Assembly (NCBI RefSeq): GCF_963517015.1
Contig: NZ_CAUQDV010000001.1
Coordinates: 1,990,001-2,054,000 of the forward strand
Source of the DNA: an uncultured Devosia sp.
GTDB taxonomy: Bacteria; Pseudomonadota; Alphaproteobacteria; Rhizobiales; Devosiaceae
Length of the DNA: 64,000 bases
Direction: 5' to 3'
Positions within the stretch are counted from its first letter, which is position 1, and each line of letters opens with the position of its first letter. The notes beneath the pieces were generated by a model. The model did not search any database and was not told the origin of the DNA. It saw only the letters and a list, made by a program, of their open reading frames with translations. The translations under genes were made by a program, and so were the position numbers. Shown in pieces: positions 9,285-17,912 of this stretch.

Positions 9285-10328
9285 TCAGGCCGAGGCGCGG
9301 CGGGCTTCGGCGGAAAAGGGAATGGAGGGTGACCAGCCGAGGGCGGGCGCGATGCGCTCGACGGTGTCGGAGAGGATCTGCTCGTATTCGGGCAGGGTGA
9401 ATTCGTAGGGCAGCTCAAGCCGCAGCTCGTCGACCAGTGGCAGGACGGGATCGGTGAGCAGCCATTCGACGATCTCCTCGGCTGTGCCGACGAGGTCGCG
9501 CGGGAACAGCGTGCGCTTGGGGCCATTGGGCGCCAGGGTCCGCTCGAAACGACTGGCGGCAAAGGCCTGGTAGCGGGCGATGCGGGCGGGGGGCGCGGAA
9601 TCGATCGGCACGATGACGCGGCCGAGGGCGACGCGGCCCTTGCCGCCGGAGGCTGCGCGCCAGGTTTCGATCAGGCGCTGCTGGGCGGTGTGGAAGTCGT
9701 CGGTCTCTTCGCCAGAGATGACATTGCCGGTGAGGAGATTGAAGCCATTCTCGCCGGCCCAGCGGGCCGATTTCTGCGAGCCGCCGCCATACCAGAGCCG
9801 GTCGGAAAGGCCGGGGGCATGGGGCTGCAGGCGTGGGCGGATCTGGCCGAAGGGCGTGCTGATGAGCGTATCGTCGTCGCCCAGATAATGGCCGCGCAGA
9901 TTTTCGGCGAAGCGGGCAATGCGGGCGTGGCTCAGGTCATGGTCCTGCCAGTCGCCGTCATGCACCAGCGAACCGATCAGGGCGGCATGTGGCGGCACGC
10001 CGGCGCTGAGGCCGACATTGAGCCGGCCCCGCGAGAGCACGTCGACCATGGACAGGTCTTCGGCCAGACGGAAGGGGCTTTCATAGCCGATCTGGATCAC
10101 GGCGGAGCCAAGCTGGATGGTCGAGGTGCGTTGGCTGGCGGCGGCGAGAAACACCGCCGCCGTGCCGATGCCGGGTTCGAGATGGCGCTGGCGGACCCAG
10201 GCCGAGTTGAACCCCAGGCTCTCGCCAAAGGCGATGAGGTTGAGCGTCGCCTCGACGCCCTCGAACGGGCTGTCATTGCTGAAATTGCCGGGAGTAAGAA
10301 AGCCGAGCTGGCTGATGGAGACGGACAT
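9285..10328 (-). CDS. LLM-class flavin-dependent monooxygenase
   Basis: A 347-residue luciferase-like (TIM-barrel) monooxygenase using reduced FMN. Recognisable parts are SISQLGFLTPGNF at the start, GFNSAWVRQRHLEPG, the conserved IQLGSAVIQIGYESPFRLAED strand and RGRLNVGLSAGVP. Its start is the Met of MSVSISQ. A longer open frame exists upstream but covers the next gene. It lies between two solute-binding-protein genes, 8 bases after the stop of paralogue 2 and 34 before paralogue 1, so it is co-transcribed with the transporter. The substrate is unknown; relatives cleave C-S or C-N bonds or oxidise thioethers. Confidence 0.9.
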   Translation of the reverse strand: MSVSISQLGFLTPGNFSNDSPFEGVEATLNLIAFGESLGFNSAWVRQRHLEPGIGTAAVFLAAASQRTSTIQLGSAVIQIGYESPFRLAEDLSMVDVLSRGRLNVGLSAGVPPHAALIGSLVHDGDWQDHDLSHARIARFAENLRGHYLGDDDTLISTPFGQIRPRLQPHAPGLSDRLWYGGGSQKSARWAGENGFNLLTGNVISGEETDDFHTAQQRLIETWRAASGGKGRVALGRVIVPIDSAPPARIARYQAFAASRFERTLAPNGPKRTLFPRDLVGTAEEIVEWLLTDPVLPLVDELRLELPYEFTLPEYEQILSDTVERIAPALGWSPSIPFSAEARRASA

Positions 10329-10336
10329 GGAGCGGC

Positions 10337-11278
10337 TCAGGGCTTTGGCTTGGGCAGGCCGGGCGGGTTGGTGCGCGAGACATCGACGGCCTCTTCGGCC
10401 ACGCCCCATTGGTCGAGCAGTTCGCCATAGGTGCCGGTCTCGATCAGGCTGTTGATCGCTGCGGTGATCGGCTCGGCGAGGCCACTGTCCTTGCGGGTGG
10501 TGACGCCGACATCGGCGGGATTGGGCCAGCCGGAGCTGATGAGGCCAACCAGTTTGGTCTGTCCGGTCACGGCCGCCTGATAGGCGAGGGGTGCATTGGG
10601 GTTGAGCTGGACATCGGCGCGGCCGGAGCTGATGGCGAGGAGTGCAGCAGCCTCGTCGTCGTAATATTGCAGTTCGATGGGGGCGAGGCCGGCAGCCTGG
10701 TTCTGCTCGTCCCATTGCAGGGCGATGCGTTCCTGATTGGTGCCCGAGCCGGTGATAACGCGGAGGCCCGCAATATCCTTGGGCTCCTTGATCTCGGTGA
10801 TGGCGCTGTCCTTGGCGACGTAGAAGCCATGCACGCCGATGCGGTAGGTGGAGAAGTCATATTTCTCCTTGCGCTCTTCGGTGACGCCGACATTGGAGAT
10901 GACGGCATCGTATTTGCCGCCGGTCAGGCCCAGCGGCCAGTCGGCCCAGGCGATGGGGATGATTTCGGTGGGGACGCCAAGCACCTCACCGACGAGACGG
11001 CCAAGATCTGGGTCGAAGCCGACAATGGTGGCGCCATCAGTGGCATAGGTGGCGGTGGGTGGGGCACCGGCCGCGATGGCAATGGTGAAGGTGCCGTCTC
11101 TGGCGAAATCGAAGTCGGCCGGGAGGAGCGATGCGATGGCATCGACCTTTTCGGCGTGGAGGCGGCTGGCCGGTTCGGGGCTGAGATCGAACTGGGCCTG
11201 GGCAAGGACTGCGCCGGAGGTGGCCGAGAGGAGCAGGGTGGCGGTGGCGCCGAGGAGGAAGGATTTGCGGGTGAGCAT
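10337..11278 (-). CDS. Amino-acid-type ABC transporter solute-binding protein (paralogue 2)
   Basis: A 313-residue SBP_bac_3 family protein. The signal peptide MLTRKSFLLGATATL ends near VLA|QAQF. Motifs include GATIVGFDPDLGRLVGEVLG, GKYDAVISNVGVTEERKEKYDF and GLRVITGSGTNQERI, with the tail NPPGLPKPKP. The start is the Met of MLTRKSF; the open frame begins 16 codons earlier but that part is not a signal sequence. It lies directly downstream of the fused permease-ATPase (87-base gap), the usual position of a cognate binding protein, so it is probably the main receptor of that transporter. Ligand unassigned. Confidence 0.88.
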   Translation of the reverse strand: MLTRKSFLLGATATLLLSATSGAVLAQAQFDLSPEPASRLHAEKVDAIASLLPADFDFARDGTFTIAIAAGAPPTATYATDGATIVGFDPDLGRLVGEVLGVPTEIIPIAWADWPLGLTGGKYDAVISNVGVTEERKEKYDFSTYRIGVHGFYVAKDSAITEIKEPKDIAGLRVITGSGTNQERIALQWDEQNQAAGLAPIELQYYDDEAAALLAISSGRADVQLNPNAPLAYQAAVTGQTKLVGLISSGWPNPADVGVTTRKDSGLAEPITAAINSLIETGTYGELLDQWGVAEEAVDVSRTNPPGLPKPKP

Positions 11279-11365
11279 GTTGGGCCTTTTGGGATGGTCG
11301 GGACGTGCGCCGTCCTGCCCCGGCAAGGGTATGGAGCAGGCGGCGCAGGCGGAAGCGTTGAGGGG

Positions 11366-13132
11366 CTAGAGAACCTTGGCGATGAATTCGCGGGTACGGG
11401 GGTGAGCAGCGTCGCTGAACAGGCGTTCGGGTGGTGCGACTTCGAGCACCTTGCCGCCTTCCATGAAGACCACGCGATCGGCGACTTCACGGGCAAAGCC
11501 GATTTCGTGGGTGACGATGATCAGCGTGGTGCCGGACTTGGCGAGTTCCTTGATCACGTCGAGCACTTCGCCGACCAGCTCAGGATCGAGTGCTGAAGTG
11601 GGCTCATCAAACAGCAGAACCTTGGGACGCAGCGCCAGGGCGCGGGCGATGGCGACGCGCTGCTGCTGGCCGCCGGAGAGGTGGCGCGGATAGCTGTCGG
11701 CTTTGTCGGCCAAGCCGACGCGGGCCAGCAAATCGCGGGCATCGGCGATGGCTTCGTCGCGCGGCACGCCGCCGACCGAGACCGGGGCCTCGATGATGTT
11801 TTCGAGCGCGGTGAGGTGGGGGAAGAGATTGAAGCTCTGGAACACCATGCCGACGGCAGAGCGGCGGCGGCGAATGGCAGGCTCCTTGAGCTCGTAGAGC
11901 ACATCGCCGCGCCGCTCGTAGCCGATCAGTTCGCCGTCGATGCTGACCACTCCGGCATCGGCGCGTTCGAGGTGATTGATGGTGCGGAGCAGGGTGGACT
12001 TGCCGGCGCCCGAGGGGCCGATGATAGCGATGACTTCACCCGGTGCGATGGTGACGCTGACATTGTCGAGCACGACATTGCTGCCAAAGCTCTTGTTGAT
12101 GCCATGGATATCGACCTGGCCGTCGCCGGCATTGCCGAGCGTGGCGCTGAGCGGCTTGCGGGCGGTGGCCGGTGCGATGGCGGTTTCAAGCTTGGGGCGG
12201 GCGATGAGGCGGAGGGCCTTGTCGATGGCGGTGGGGCCGGCGTCGCGGCGGGCGCCCTTGGCGAAATGCTGCTCGACGAAATACTGCACCGAGGACAGCA
12301 CGATCATGATGACCAGATACCAGACGGTGGCGACCATCAGCAGCGGAATGACTTCGAGGTTGCGGCGGTAGATGACCTGGACGGTGTAGAAAAGCTCGGG
12401 GAGGGCGAGGACGTAGACAATGGACGTCGCCTTGGCGAGGCCGATGATCTCGTTGAAGCCCGAGGGCAGGATGGCGCGCATGGCCTGGGGCAGGACGATG
12501 TGGATGCCCTGGCGCCAGCGGGTAAGGCCGAGTGCGGCGGCGGCTTCGTGCTGGCCCTGATCGACCGAGAGAATGCCACCGCGGATGATTTCGGACGAGA
12601 AGGCCGCCTGATTGAGGCTGAGGCCGATCAGCGCCACGGCGAAGGGGCTGAGCGTCTGGACGGTGTCGAACTGGGCAAAGAGGATATTGGTGAAGGGCAC
12701 GCCGACATTGATGGTGGCGTAGAGGTAGCCGAGGTTGTTGAGCACCAGCAGCAGCACGATCAGCGGGATGGAGCGCAGCAGCCAGATATAGCCCCAGGAA
12801 AGGCCCGAGAGCAGCGGCGATTTGGAGACGCGGGCGAAGGCCAAAAGGCCGCCGAGGAAGAAGCCGATGACCGAGGCGAGAGCAGTCAGCAGCAGGGTGC
12901 GGCCAAGGCCGACGAGGACCGGTTCGGAGAAGAAGAACTGGGCAAACACCGCCCAGCCCCAGCGCTCATTGGTGAAGATGGAGTGGAGCGTCACCGCAAT
13001 GACGAAGGCCGCGAGCAGGCTGCCGACAACGCGCCAGGGATGGCGTGCCGGGACAATCCTGAGGCCTGCGTGTTCGCGCGCCGTCCTGCGCTTGAAGGTG
13101 GGTTCCGTGCCGACGTCTGTTGCCGATGCCAT
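11366..13132 (-). CDS. Amino-acid ABC transporter, permease and ATPase fused in one polypeptide
   Basis: A 588-residue fusion. Residues about 35-300 form a HisM/GlnP-type permease with several membrane spans and an EAA loop ([22 protein letters not shown]). A linker of roughly 35-40 residues follows. Residues about 340-588 are the ATPase, with [47 protein letters not shown] and VTHEIG. There is no frameshift: one continuous reading frame spans both. Such fusions occur in amino-acid importers and would work as a homodimer. The operator-like dyad B lies 18 bases upstream of the start, and the ribosome-binding site is AAAGAGGT. This gene opens the unit that runs through to DUF3088. Confidence 0.93.
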   Translation of the reverse strand: MASATDVGTEPTFKRRTAREHAGLRIVPARHPWRVVGSLLAAFVIAVTLHSIFTNERWGWAVFAQFFFSEPVLVGLGRTLLLTALASVIGFFLGGLLAFARVSKSPLLSGLSWGYIWLLRSIPLIVLLLVLNNLGYLYATINVGVPFTNILFAQFDTVQTLSPFAVALIGLSLNQAAFSSEIIRGGILSVDQGQHEAAAALGLTRWRQGIHIVLPQAMRAILPSGFNEIIGLAKATSIVYVLALPELFYTVQVIYRRNLEVIPLLMVATVWYLVIMIVLSSVQYFVEQHFAKGARRDAGPTAIDKALRLIARPKLETAIAPATARKPLSATLGNAGDGQVDIHGINKSFGSNVVLDNVSVTIAPGEVIAIIGPSGAGKSTLLRTINHLERADAGVVSIDGELIGYERRGDVLYELKEPAIRRRRSAVGMVFQSFNLFPHLTALENIIEAPVSVGGVPRDEAIADARDLLARVGLADKADSYPRHLSGGQQQRVAIARALALRPKVLLFDEPTSALDPELVGEVLDVIKELAKSGTTLIIVTHEIGFAREVADRVVFMEGGKVLEVAPPERLFSDAAHPRTREFIAKVL

Positions 13133-13149
13133 TGGTGCGACCTCTTTAG

Positions 13150-13166
13150 TCTATCAATTTTATAGA
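13150..13166 (-). promoter_or_regulatory. TCTA-N9-TAGA operator B, upstream of the fused transporter unit
   Basis: The sequence TCTA-TCAATTTTA-TAGA extends to a perfect six-base-arm dyad GTCTAT...ATAGAC. On the minus strand it contains TATAAA, so it may overlap the -10 region of the transporter promoter. A bound regulator there would repress directly. Confidence 0.65.
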
Positions 13167-13248
13167 CATTAGTTTCGAAGCAGAGCGCGCTGCAATGCGC
13201 AGGCATTCTGTTGTTTGGGAGGATCGGGGACAAATTTGTCCCCTGAGG

Positions 13249-13755
13249 TTAGCCGGTCAGACGCAGATTGCTTTGCGCCAGATGCTTCTCGAAAGGCAGG
13301 ATCTGGACGGACTCGGGATCGGCCGTGACGTCATAGAGCGCGGTGTAGCCATTGCCGAGATAGAGGCTGGCCGCTTCGGGCTGGCGGAAGCCGGTGGTGA
13401 GGTAGACGCGGGTGTAACCCAGCGCCAGTGCCCGATTTTCCAGCTCGGCCAGCACGCGGCGGGCGAGGCCCTGGCGGCGGTGATCGCTATGGGTCCACAT
13501 GCGCTTGAACTCGGCGGTGGTCTCGTCATAGCGCATGAAGGCGCCACCGGCGATCGGCTGGCCGTCGCGCAGGAGGAGGATGAAATCCCCGTCGGGCGCG
13601 GCAAAGCGTTCGGGCGGATAGCGATTCATCTCGACCGATGCGCCGCCTTCCTCGAAATAGTCGCCGTAGCGGCTCTGGTATTCGTGGGTCAGCTGTTCGA
13701 CCAGCGGCTGGGCGAGCGCGTCCGTGGGGGTGGAACGGATGAAGGTGTCGCCCAT
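13249..13755 (-). CDS. GNAT-family N-acetyltransferase
   Basis: A 168-residue cytoplasmic acetyltransferase. The acetyl-CoA-binding motif A is seen as KRMWTHSDHRRQGLARRVLAELE, followed by RVYLTTGFRQPEAASLYLGNGY. The start is the ATG at 13755; a GTG one codon upstream would overlap the monooxygenase stop. It is co-transcribed with the two monooxygenases upstream. In the Bacillus S-alkylcysteine pathway an N-acetyltransferase acts first, protecting the amino group before the flavin monooxygenase cleaves the C-S bond. That makes a cysteine-derivative N-acetyltransferase the leading idea here. The substrate is inferred from context only. Confidence 0.88.
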   Translation of the reverse strand: MGDTFIRSTPTDALAQPLVEQLTHEYQSRYGDYFEEGGASVEMNRYPPERFAAPDGDFILLLRDGQPIAGGAFMRYDETTAEFKRMWTHSDHRRQGLARRVLAELENRALALGYTRVYLTTGFRQPEAASLYLGNGYTALYDVTADPESVQILPFEKHLAQSNLRLTG

Positions 13756-15089
13756 CACACGGCCGCCTTTTCGTCGTCGAGCGCGTAGCGGCTTTCGCGG
13801 AAGGGCAGGCCCAGATGATCGCGCAGGGTAGTGCCGATCTGGTCGCGGGAGTGGCGGCCACGGGCTTCGAGAATGGGCAGGACGTGCTGATCGAAATCGC
13901 TCCAGCCCTGGGCGGAAACGGGGAAGCCGAGCACGAAGCCATCAGCGGCGCCGCCATCGACCCATTGTTCGATCTTGTCGGCGACCCGTTCGGGCGTGCC
14001 CTGGAATTCGCTGCGCGGCGTGGTGGATTCGAGCGCCACATCGCGCAGGGTCTGGCCGAGTGCCTTGGCGCGGGACTTGATGCGGTCGGTGCCAGACTTG
14101 AAATTGTTGGCGCCGATATCGCCCAGTTCGGGGAAGGGCGCGTCGAGGTCGTATTGGCTGAAATCGTGATGGTCAAAGAAGCGGCCGAGGTAATGCAGCG
14201 CTTCGGTTGTATTCACGAGGCCGGCGATCTCCTGATATTTGCGCTCGACCTCTTCCTCGGTCGACCCGAGGATGATGCCGACGCCGGGCAGGACCTTGAT
14301 GGCATCGGCGCCGCGGCCATGGGCGATGGCGCTTTGCTTGAGCTTTTGCGTCAGGATGCGGTTTTCCTCGAAGCTGGCGGAGTTGGCAAAGACCGCATCG
14401 GCATGGCGGCCGGCCAGTTCGACGCCGGCATCGGAGCCGCCAGCCTGGAACATGACGGTCTGGCCCTGGGGCGAGCGCTCGATATTGAGCGGGCCTTCGG
14501 CAGAGTGGAATTTTCCCTTGAAGTTGAGGCGATGGAGTTTGGCGAAATCGGCGAACTGGCCGGTGGTGCGATCGCGGGTGAAGGCGTCGTCGTCCCAGCT
14601 GTCCCAGAGGCCCTTGACGATCTCGATATGCTCGCCGGCGATTTCATAGCGCAGGGCATGGTCGGGATGCTGCACGCGGCCGTAGTTGCGGGCGGAGCCT
14701 TCGAGGGGCGAGGTCACCGCATTCCAGCCGGCGCGGCCATTGCTCAGCAGGTCAATCGAGGCGAACTGGCGGGCGACGGTGAAAGGGTCACTATAGGAGG
14801 TGGACAGCGTGCCGACGAGACCGATGGTGCTGGTGGTCGCGGCCAGGGCCGAGAGCAGGGCGATGGGCTCGAAGCGATTGAGGAAATGGGGGATGGACTG
14901 TTCGTTGATGTAGAGGCCGTCGGCGACAAAGGCGAAGGCAATGCCGGCGGCTTCGGCCTTTTTGGTCTGCTCGAGCAGGAAGGAGAAATTGACCGAGGCG
15001 TCGGCAGGGCCGCTCTCGTGCTTCCAGGCGTTCATGTGGCCGCCGGGGCCGTGCAGCATGATGCCGAAGGGAATGCGTTTCTGGCTCAT
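13755..15089 (-). CDS. NtaA/SnaA/DszA-family FMN-dependent monooxygenase (CmoJ-like)
   Basis: A 444-residue luciferase-like monooxygenase of the NtaA/SnaA/DszA family. It shows IPFGIMLHGPGGHMNAWKH at the start, FVADGLYIN, STSYSDPFTVARQFASIDLLS and GRAGWNAVTSPLEGSARNYG, all standard for the group, and PQGQTVMFQAGGSDAG in the middle. Members oxidise substrates such as dibenzothiophene sulfone, nitrilotriacetate and S-alkyl-N-acetylcysteine with reduced FMN from a partner reductase. It follows the MsnO8-like monooxygenase by 15 bases and its stop overlaps the acetyltransferase start. The combination resembles ytnJ next to ytmO and ytmI in Bacillus. Confidence 0.93.
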   Translation of the reverse strand: MSQKRIPFGIMLHGPGGHMNAWKHESGPADASVNFSFLLEQTKKAEAAGIAFAFVADGLYINEQSIPHFLNRFEPIALLSALAATTSTIGLVGTLSTSYSDPFTVARQFASIDLLSNGRAGWNAVTSPLEGSARNYGRVQHPDHALRYEIAGEHIEIVKGLWDSWDDDAFTRDRTTGQFADFAKLHRLNFKGKFHSAEGPLNIERSPQGQTVMFQAGGSDAGVELAGRHADAVFANSASFEENRILTQKLKQSAIAHGRGADAIKVLPGVGIILGSTEEEVERKYQEIAGLVNTTEALHYLGRFFDHHDFSQYDLDAPFPELGDIGANNFKSGTDRIKSRAKALGQTLRDVALESTTPRSEFQGTPERVADKIEQWVDGGAADGFVLGFPVSAQGWSDFDQHVLPILEARGRHSRDQIGTTLRDHLGLPFRESRYALDDEKAAV

Positions 15090-15104
15090 AGATAACTCCA
15101 GGGA

Positions 15105-16115
15105 TCAGGCGGAAAGGGCTTTGGGGGCGGCGGCGGCGTCGCGGGCTGCTGCGATCAGGCTGATGGCCTCGAGGCGGCTGTCGCCCTGATTGGCCAGGTC
15201 GATGATGAATTCATCGATGGCGTATTCTTTCGCCAGCGCGTCGATCGTGGCCACGACCTCGTGGCCGTTGCCGGCGAGGACATTGGCCTTGCGCTGTTCG
15301 ACCGTGTAGTCGGTGACGCCGGCCTGGCGGGCATATTCGGCGGCCTGGGCCTCGCTGCCCACGGTGACGGACTGGCCGTTGGGGATGGTGACGCGCCAGG
15401 GCGTGAAGGCCTCGGCAGACTGGCGGGCCTTATCGCCATCCGGATCGACCACGGCGGCCAGCGCGACAATGGGCGTGCGGTGGGCGAGGTCGCGATAGGT
15501 GGAAATGGCAGAAGCGAGGGCGACATCGTCGCCGTTGAGATGGCGGGCGAAAACGAATTGCCAGCCGAGTTCGGCGGCGAGGGTAGCGCTTTCGACGCTG
15601 GCGCCGAGGAGGAATTTTTCGCTCTGGGTCGCCGGAGCGGGCGTGGCAGCGAGGCCGGTGACGCGGTCCGGCTTGCCGGCGCCAAGATAGCTGTCGAGTT
15701 CGCGGAGCTGGGTGGCGAAATCGGGACGCTGGGCGGGATCGCGGCCGGCCTGCAGCGCCTTGGTCGAGAGCGGCAGACCACCGGGGGCCTTGCCGATGCC
15801 GATGTCGACGCGGTTGGGCGCGAGGCTTTCGAGCAGGTTGAAATTCTCGGCGACCTTGTAGGGGCTGTAGTGCTGCAGCATGACGCCGCCCGAGCCGACG
15901 CGGATGGATTTGGTCGCGGCAGCAATGGCGGCGATCAGGATTTCCGGTGAGGAACTGGCCAGTTCGGCGGTGTTGTGATGCTCGGCGACCCAGAAGCGGG
16001 CATAGCCCAGGCTTTCGGCGCGGCGGGCGAAGGCAATTGTGCGTTGCAGGGCCGTGGTCGCGGACTCGCCTTTGCTGATCGGGCTCTTGTCGAGCAGGCT
16101 GAGGCGATAGGACAT
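15105..16115 (-). CDS. LLM-class flavin-dependent oxidoreductase, MsnO8/YtmO-like
   Basis: A 336-residue luciferase alpha-like oxidoreductase. The start YRLSLLDKSPISKGESA, RFWVAEHHNTAELASSSPE and the block VGSGGVMLQHYSPYKVAENF are typical of the MsnO8/YtmO subgroup, as is IGIGKAPGGLPLSTKALQ. It is the first gene of a unit with the NtaA-type monooxygenase and the acetyltransferase. The perfect dyad C lies 36 bases upstream. In Bacillus, YtmO is the companion monooxygenase in S-alkylcysteine salvage. The same task is inferred here but the substrate is not proven. Confidence 0.92.
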   Translation of the reverse strand: MSYRLSLLDKSPISKGESATTALQRTIAFARRAESLGYARFWVAEHHNTAELASSSPEILIAAIAAATKSIRVGSGGVMLQHYSPYKVAENFNLLESLAPNRVDIGIGKAPGGLPLSTKALQAGRDPAQRPDFATQLRELDSYLGAGKPDRVTGLAATPAPATQSEKFLLGASVESATLAAELGWQFVFARHLNGDDVALASAISTYRDLAHRTPIVALAAVVDPDGDKARQSAEAFTPWRVTIPNGQSVTVGSEAQAAEYARQAGVTDYTVEQRKANVLAGNGHEVVATIDALAKEYAIDEFIIDLANQGDSRLEAISLIAAARDAAAAPKALSA

Positions 16116-16150
16116 CGGAAGCTCCCTTGAAATCAGAGCCTCATAGTAAG

Positions 16151-16167
16151 TCTAGTGAAATTGTAGA
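16151..16167 (-). promoter_or_regulatory. TCTA-N9-TAGA operator C, upstream of the monooxygenase/acetyltransferase unit
   Basis: The sequence is TCTA-GTGAAATTG-TAGA, 36 bases before the start of the MsnO8-like gene. Same dyad and spacing as sites A and B. It completes the pattern of one perfect site per transcription unit. Confidence 0.6.
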
Positions 16168-16305
16168 GTAAATTGGTGGGGGCTGTTCCGGACGTCAGTT
16201 CGCAAGGCTATTTCCCTGCCGCATGCCGCGGCGCGCGACGACTTTCGTTTTGAGCAGGGGCGGCGAAACAAACTGCCTGCGTGGATGGGCGGGCACGAAA
16301 TGACA

Positions 16306-16335
16306 AAGGCCCGCGATGAAACGCGGGCCTTATTT
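16306..16335 (-). terminator. Terminator after the peptide transporter/DUF1684 operon
   Basis: A perfect 10-bp stem AAGGCCCGCG/CGCGGGCCTT (16306-16315 with 16322-16331) with a 6-base loop, 31 bases downstream of the DUF1684 stop. It separates the peptide operon from the monooxygenase unit. Confidence 0.65.
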
Positions 16336-16362
16336 GATAGATTCTCGTGTTTAGATAATGGT

Positions 16363-17154
16363 TTAGCTATAGCTGTGTGCCGGTTTCTTCTCGCCCGCCT
16401 CGATGCGGATGGGTAGGACGTTTTCGGCGGGCGGCAGCGGGCAGACGGCAAATTCGGTATAGGCGCAGGGCGGATTGATCGCCTTGTTGAAGTCCAGCAC
16501 GATGGTGCTGTCGGTGACGTTCTCGCCGAAGACGAAGCGGCAGGCGCCGTAGGTTTCGTCCTTGGCTGTGAGGTCGCGGACGACGAATTGCGGGCTTTCT
16601 TTGCTGCCGTGGGTGGCCAGCAGTTCGTAGGTCACGCCATCGCGGATGAAGACGGCCTTGTGGGTGGCTTCGACTTCGGTGGGAATGGCCTTGGAGGTGG
16701 TGATCGACAGGCTCTTGGGGGCGTCCAGCGCGATCCAGTCGGCGAGGATGCGCCAGGTGGGGTCGAGCGGGAAATAGTCGATCGGGGCGAAATCCTCAGC
16801 GGCTTTGGACGCCGTATCGCGCACGCGCAGGGCGTTTTCGCCGTTGAGCGTGGTGACTTCGAGCAGCAGATTGCCGGCGGTGAAGCGGGGCGGCTTGTAT
16901 TTGGAGAGTTCGAGCTTGATCGGGGCGCCGCCATCGGCCGGGGCATAGGTCACGCCGCCCGCCGCATCCTGGGTGATGGTGCCGACATGGTCGGGGCCCG
17001 TGGGGAGAACGATGTCATTGTCCGCGGCAGCGCCGACCTTCACCGTGTTTTCGGAAAGCCAGTCACGCGCGACGATGTTGAGCCAGCCATCTGGAGCCTT
17101 CAGCGCAGCGAGGCGGCGGGTCTGCCAGTCGGCATAGTCGGTTTCGTAGCTCAT
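16363..17154 (-). CDS. DUF1684 domain protein, last gene of the peptide transporter operon
   Basis: A 263-residue cytoplasmic protein of the DUF1684 family. The N-terminus has WQTRRLAALKAPDGWLNIVA. The diagnostic C-terminal block is ACRFVFGENVT...DFNKAINPPCAYTEFAVCPLPPAENVLPI, with two Cys residues in PPCAYTEFAVCPLP. The biochemical role of the family is unknown to me. It starts in an ATGA overlap with the stop of the upstream ATPase gene, so its translation is tied to the transporter. A function in processing or sensing the imported compound would fit. It is followed by a strong terminator at 16306. Confidence 0.85.
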   Translation of the reverse strand: MSYETDYADWQTRRLAALKAPDGWLNIVARDWLSENTVKVGAAADNDIVLPTGPDHVGTITQDAAGGVTYAPADGGAPIKLELSKYKPPRFTAGNLLLEVTTLNGENALRVRDTASKAAEDFAPIDYFPLDPTWRILADWIALDAPKSLSITTSKAIPTEVEATHKAVFIRDGVTYELLATHGSKESPQFVVRDLTAKDETYGACRFVFGENVTDSTIVLDFNKAINPPCAYTEFAVCPLPPAENVLPIRIEAGEKKPAHSYS

Positions 17155-17912
17155 GAGGATGCTTTCTTGATGGATAGGCGCGGCACGCTGGCGAGCAGGC
17201 GCTGCGTGTAGGGGTGTTGCGGGTTGGCGAGCACGGTTCGGGTCTCGCCCTGTTCGACCACCCGGCCTTTTTCGAGAATGACGATGCGGCGGCAGAGCGC
17301 GGCGACCACGCCGATGTCATGGGAGACGAAGAGCAGGCTCATGGTCTCGCTGAGGCGGGCCAGCAGATCGACGATGCGGATGCGCGTGGTGAGGTCGAGG
17401 GCGCTGACGGCCTCGTCGGCCAGCAGCAGGCGCGGGCCGGCGACAATGGCGCGGGCGATGGCGATGCGCTGGCGCTGACCGCCGGAGAATTGATGCGGAT
17501 AGCGGGTGACGATGTCGCGGGTCAGGCCGACCGCTTCGAGCGCATCGCCGACCATGGTGGCATGATCGCCCGGCACCTTCAGCGAGCGCAGCGGCTCGGC
17601 GATGATGGCGCCAATGTTCTGGCGCGGGTCGAGCGAGGAATAGGGATCCTGGAAGACCACTTGCGCCTGTTTGCGGAAGTCGCGCATGAAGCTGCGGTTC
17701 GCCGGATCGAGCTGCTGGCCGTCGAAGGTGATGCTGCCACTGTCGGGCCGCGTGAGGCCAAGCAGGAGGCGCAGAAGCGTCGTCTTGCCCGAGCCGGATT
17801 CGCCGACAAGGCCGATGGTGTCGCCGGGGGCGATATCGAGCGAGACACCATCGAGAATGCGGCGCTCTGCCGTGTAGCCGAAGCTGACGTTGTCGACGCG
17901 GATCAGGCTCAT
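17151..17912 (-). CDS. Peptide-type ABC transporter ATP-binding protein (DppF/OppF-like)
   Basis: A 253-residue ATPase with Walker A GESGSGKTT, Q-loop FQDPYSSLDPRQ, signature [15 protein letters not shown], Walker B LLLADEAVSALDL (Glu-Ala instead of the common Glu-Pro) and FVSHDIG. The LASVPRLS tail is typical of OppF/DppF. It overlaps the neighbouring genes on both sides by ATGA. It works with the second ATPase at 17909 on the permeases at 18715 and 19563. The substrate class could be peptides, nickel complexes or other small organics. Confidence 0.92.
   Translation of the reverse strand: MSLIRVDNVSFGYTAERRILDGVSLDIAPGDTIGLVGESGSGKTTLLRLLLGLTRPDSGSITFDGQQLDPANRSFMRDFRKQAQVVFQDPYSSLDPRQNIGAIIAEPLRSLKVPGDHATMVGDALEAVGLTRDIVTRYPHQFSGGQRQRIAIARAIVAGPRLLLADEAVSALDLTTRIRIVDLLARLSETMSLLFVSHDIGVVAALCRRIVILEKGRVVEQGETRTVLANPQHPYTQRLLASVPRLSIKKASS

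Noticed and set aside
11681..13165. Long plus-strand open frame opposite the fused transporter
   Set aside because: A composition artefact of GC-rich antisense DNA, rich in Asp/Gly/Ala with no motifs.
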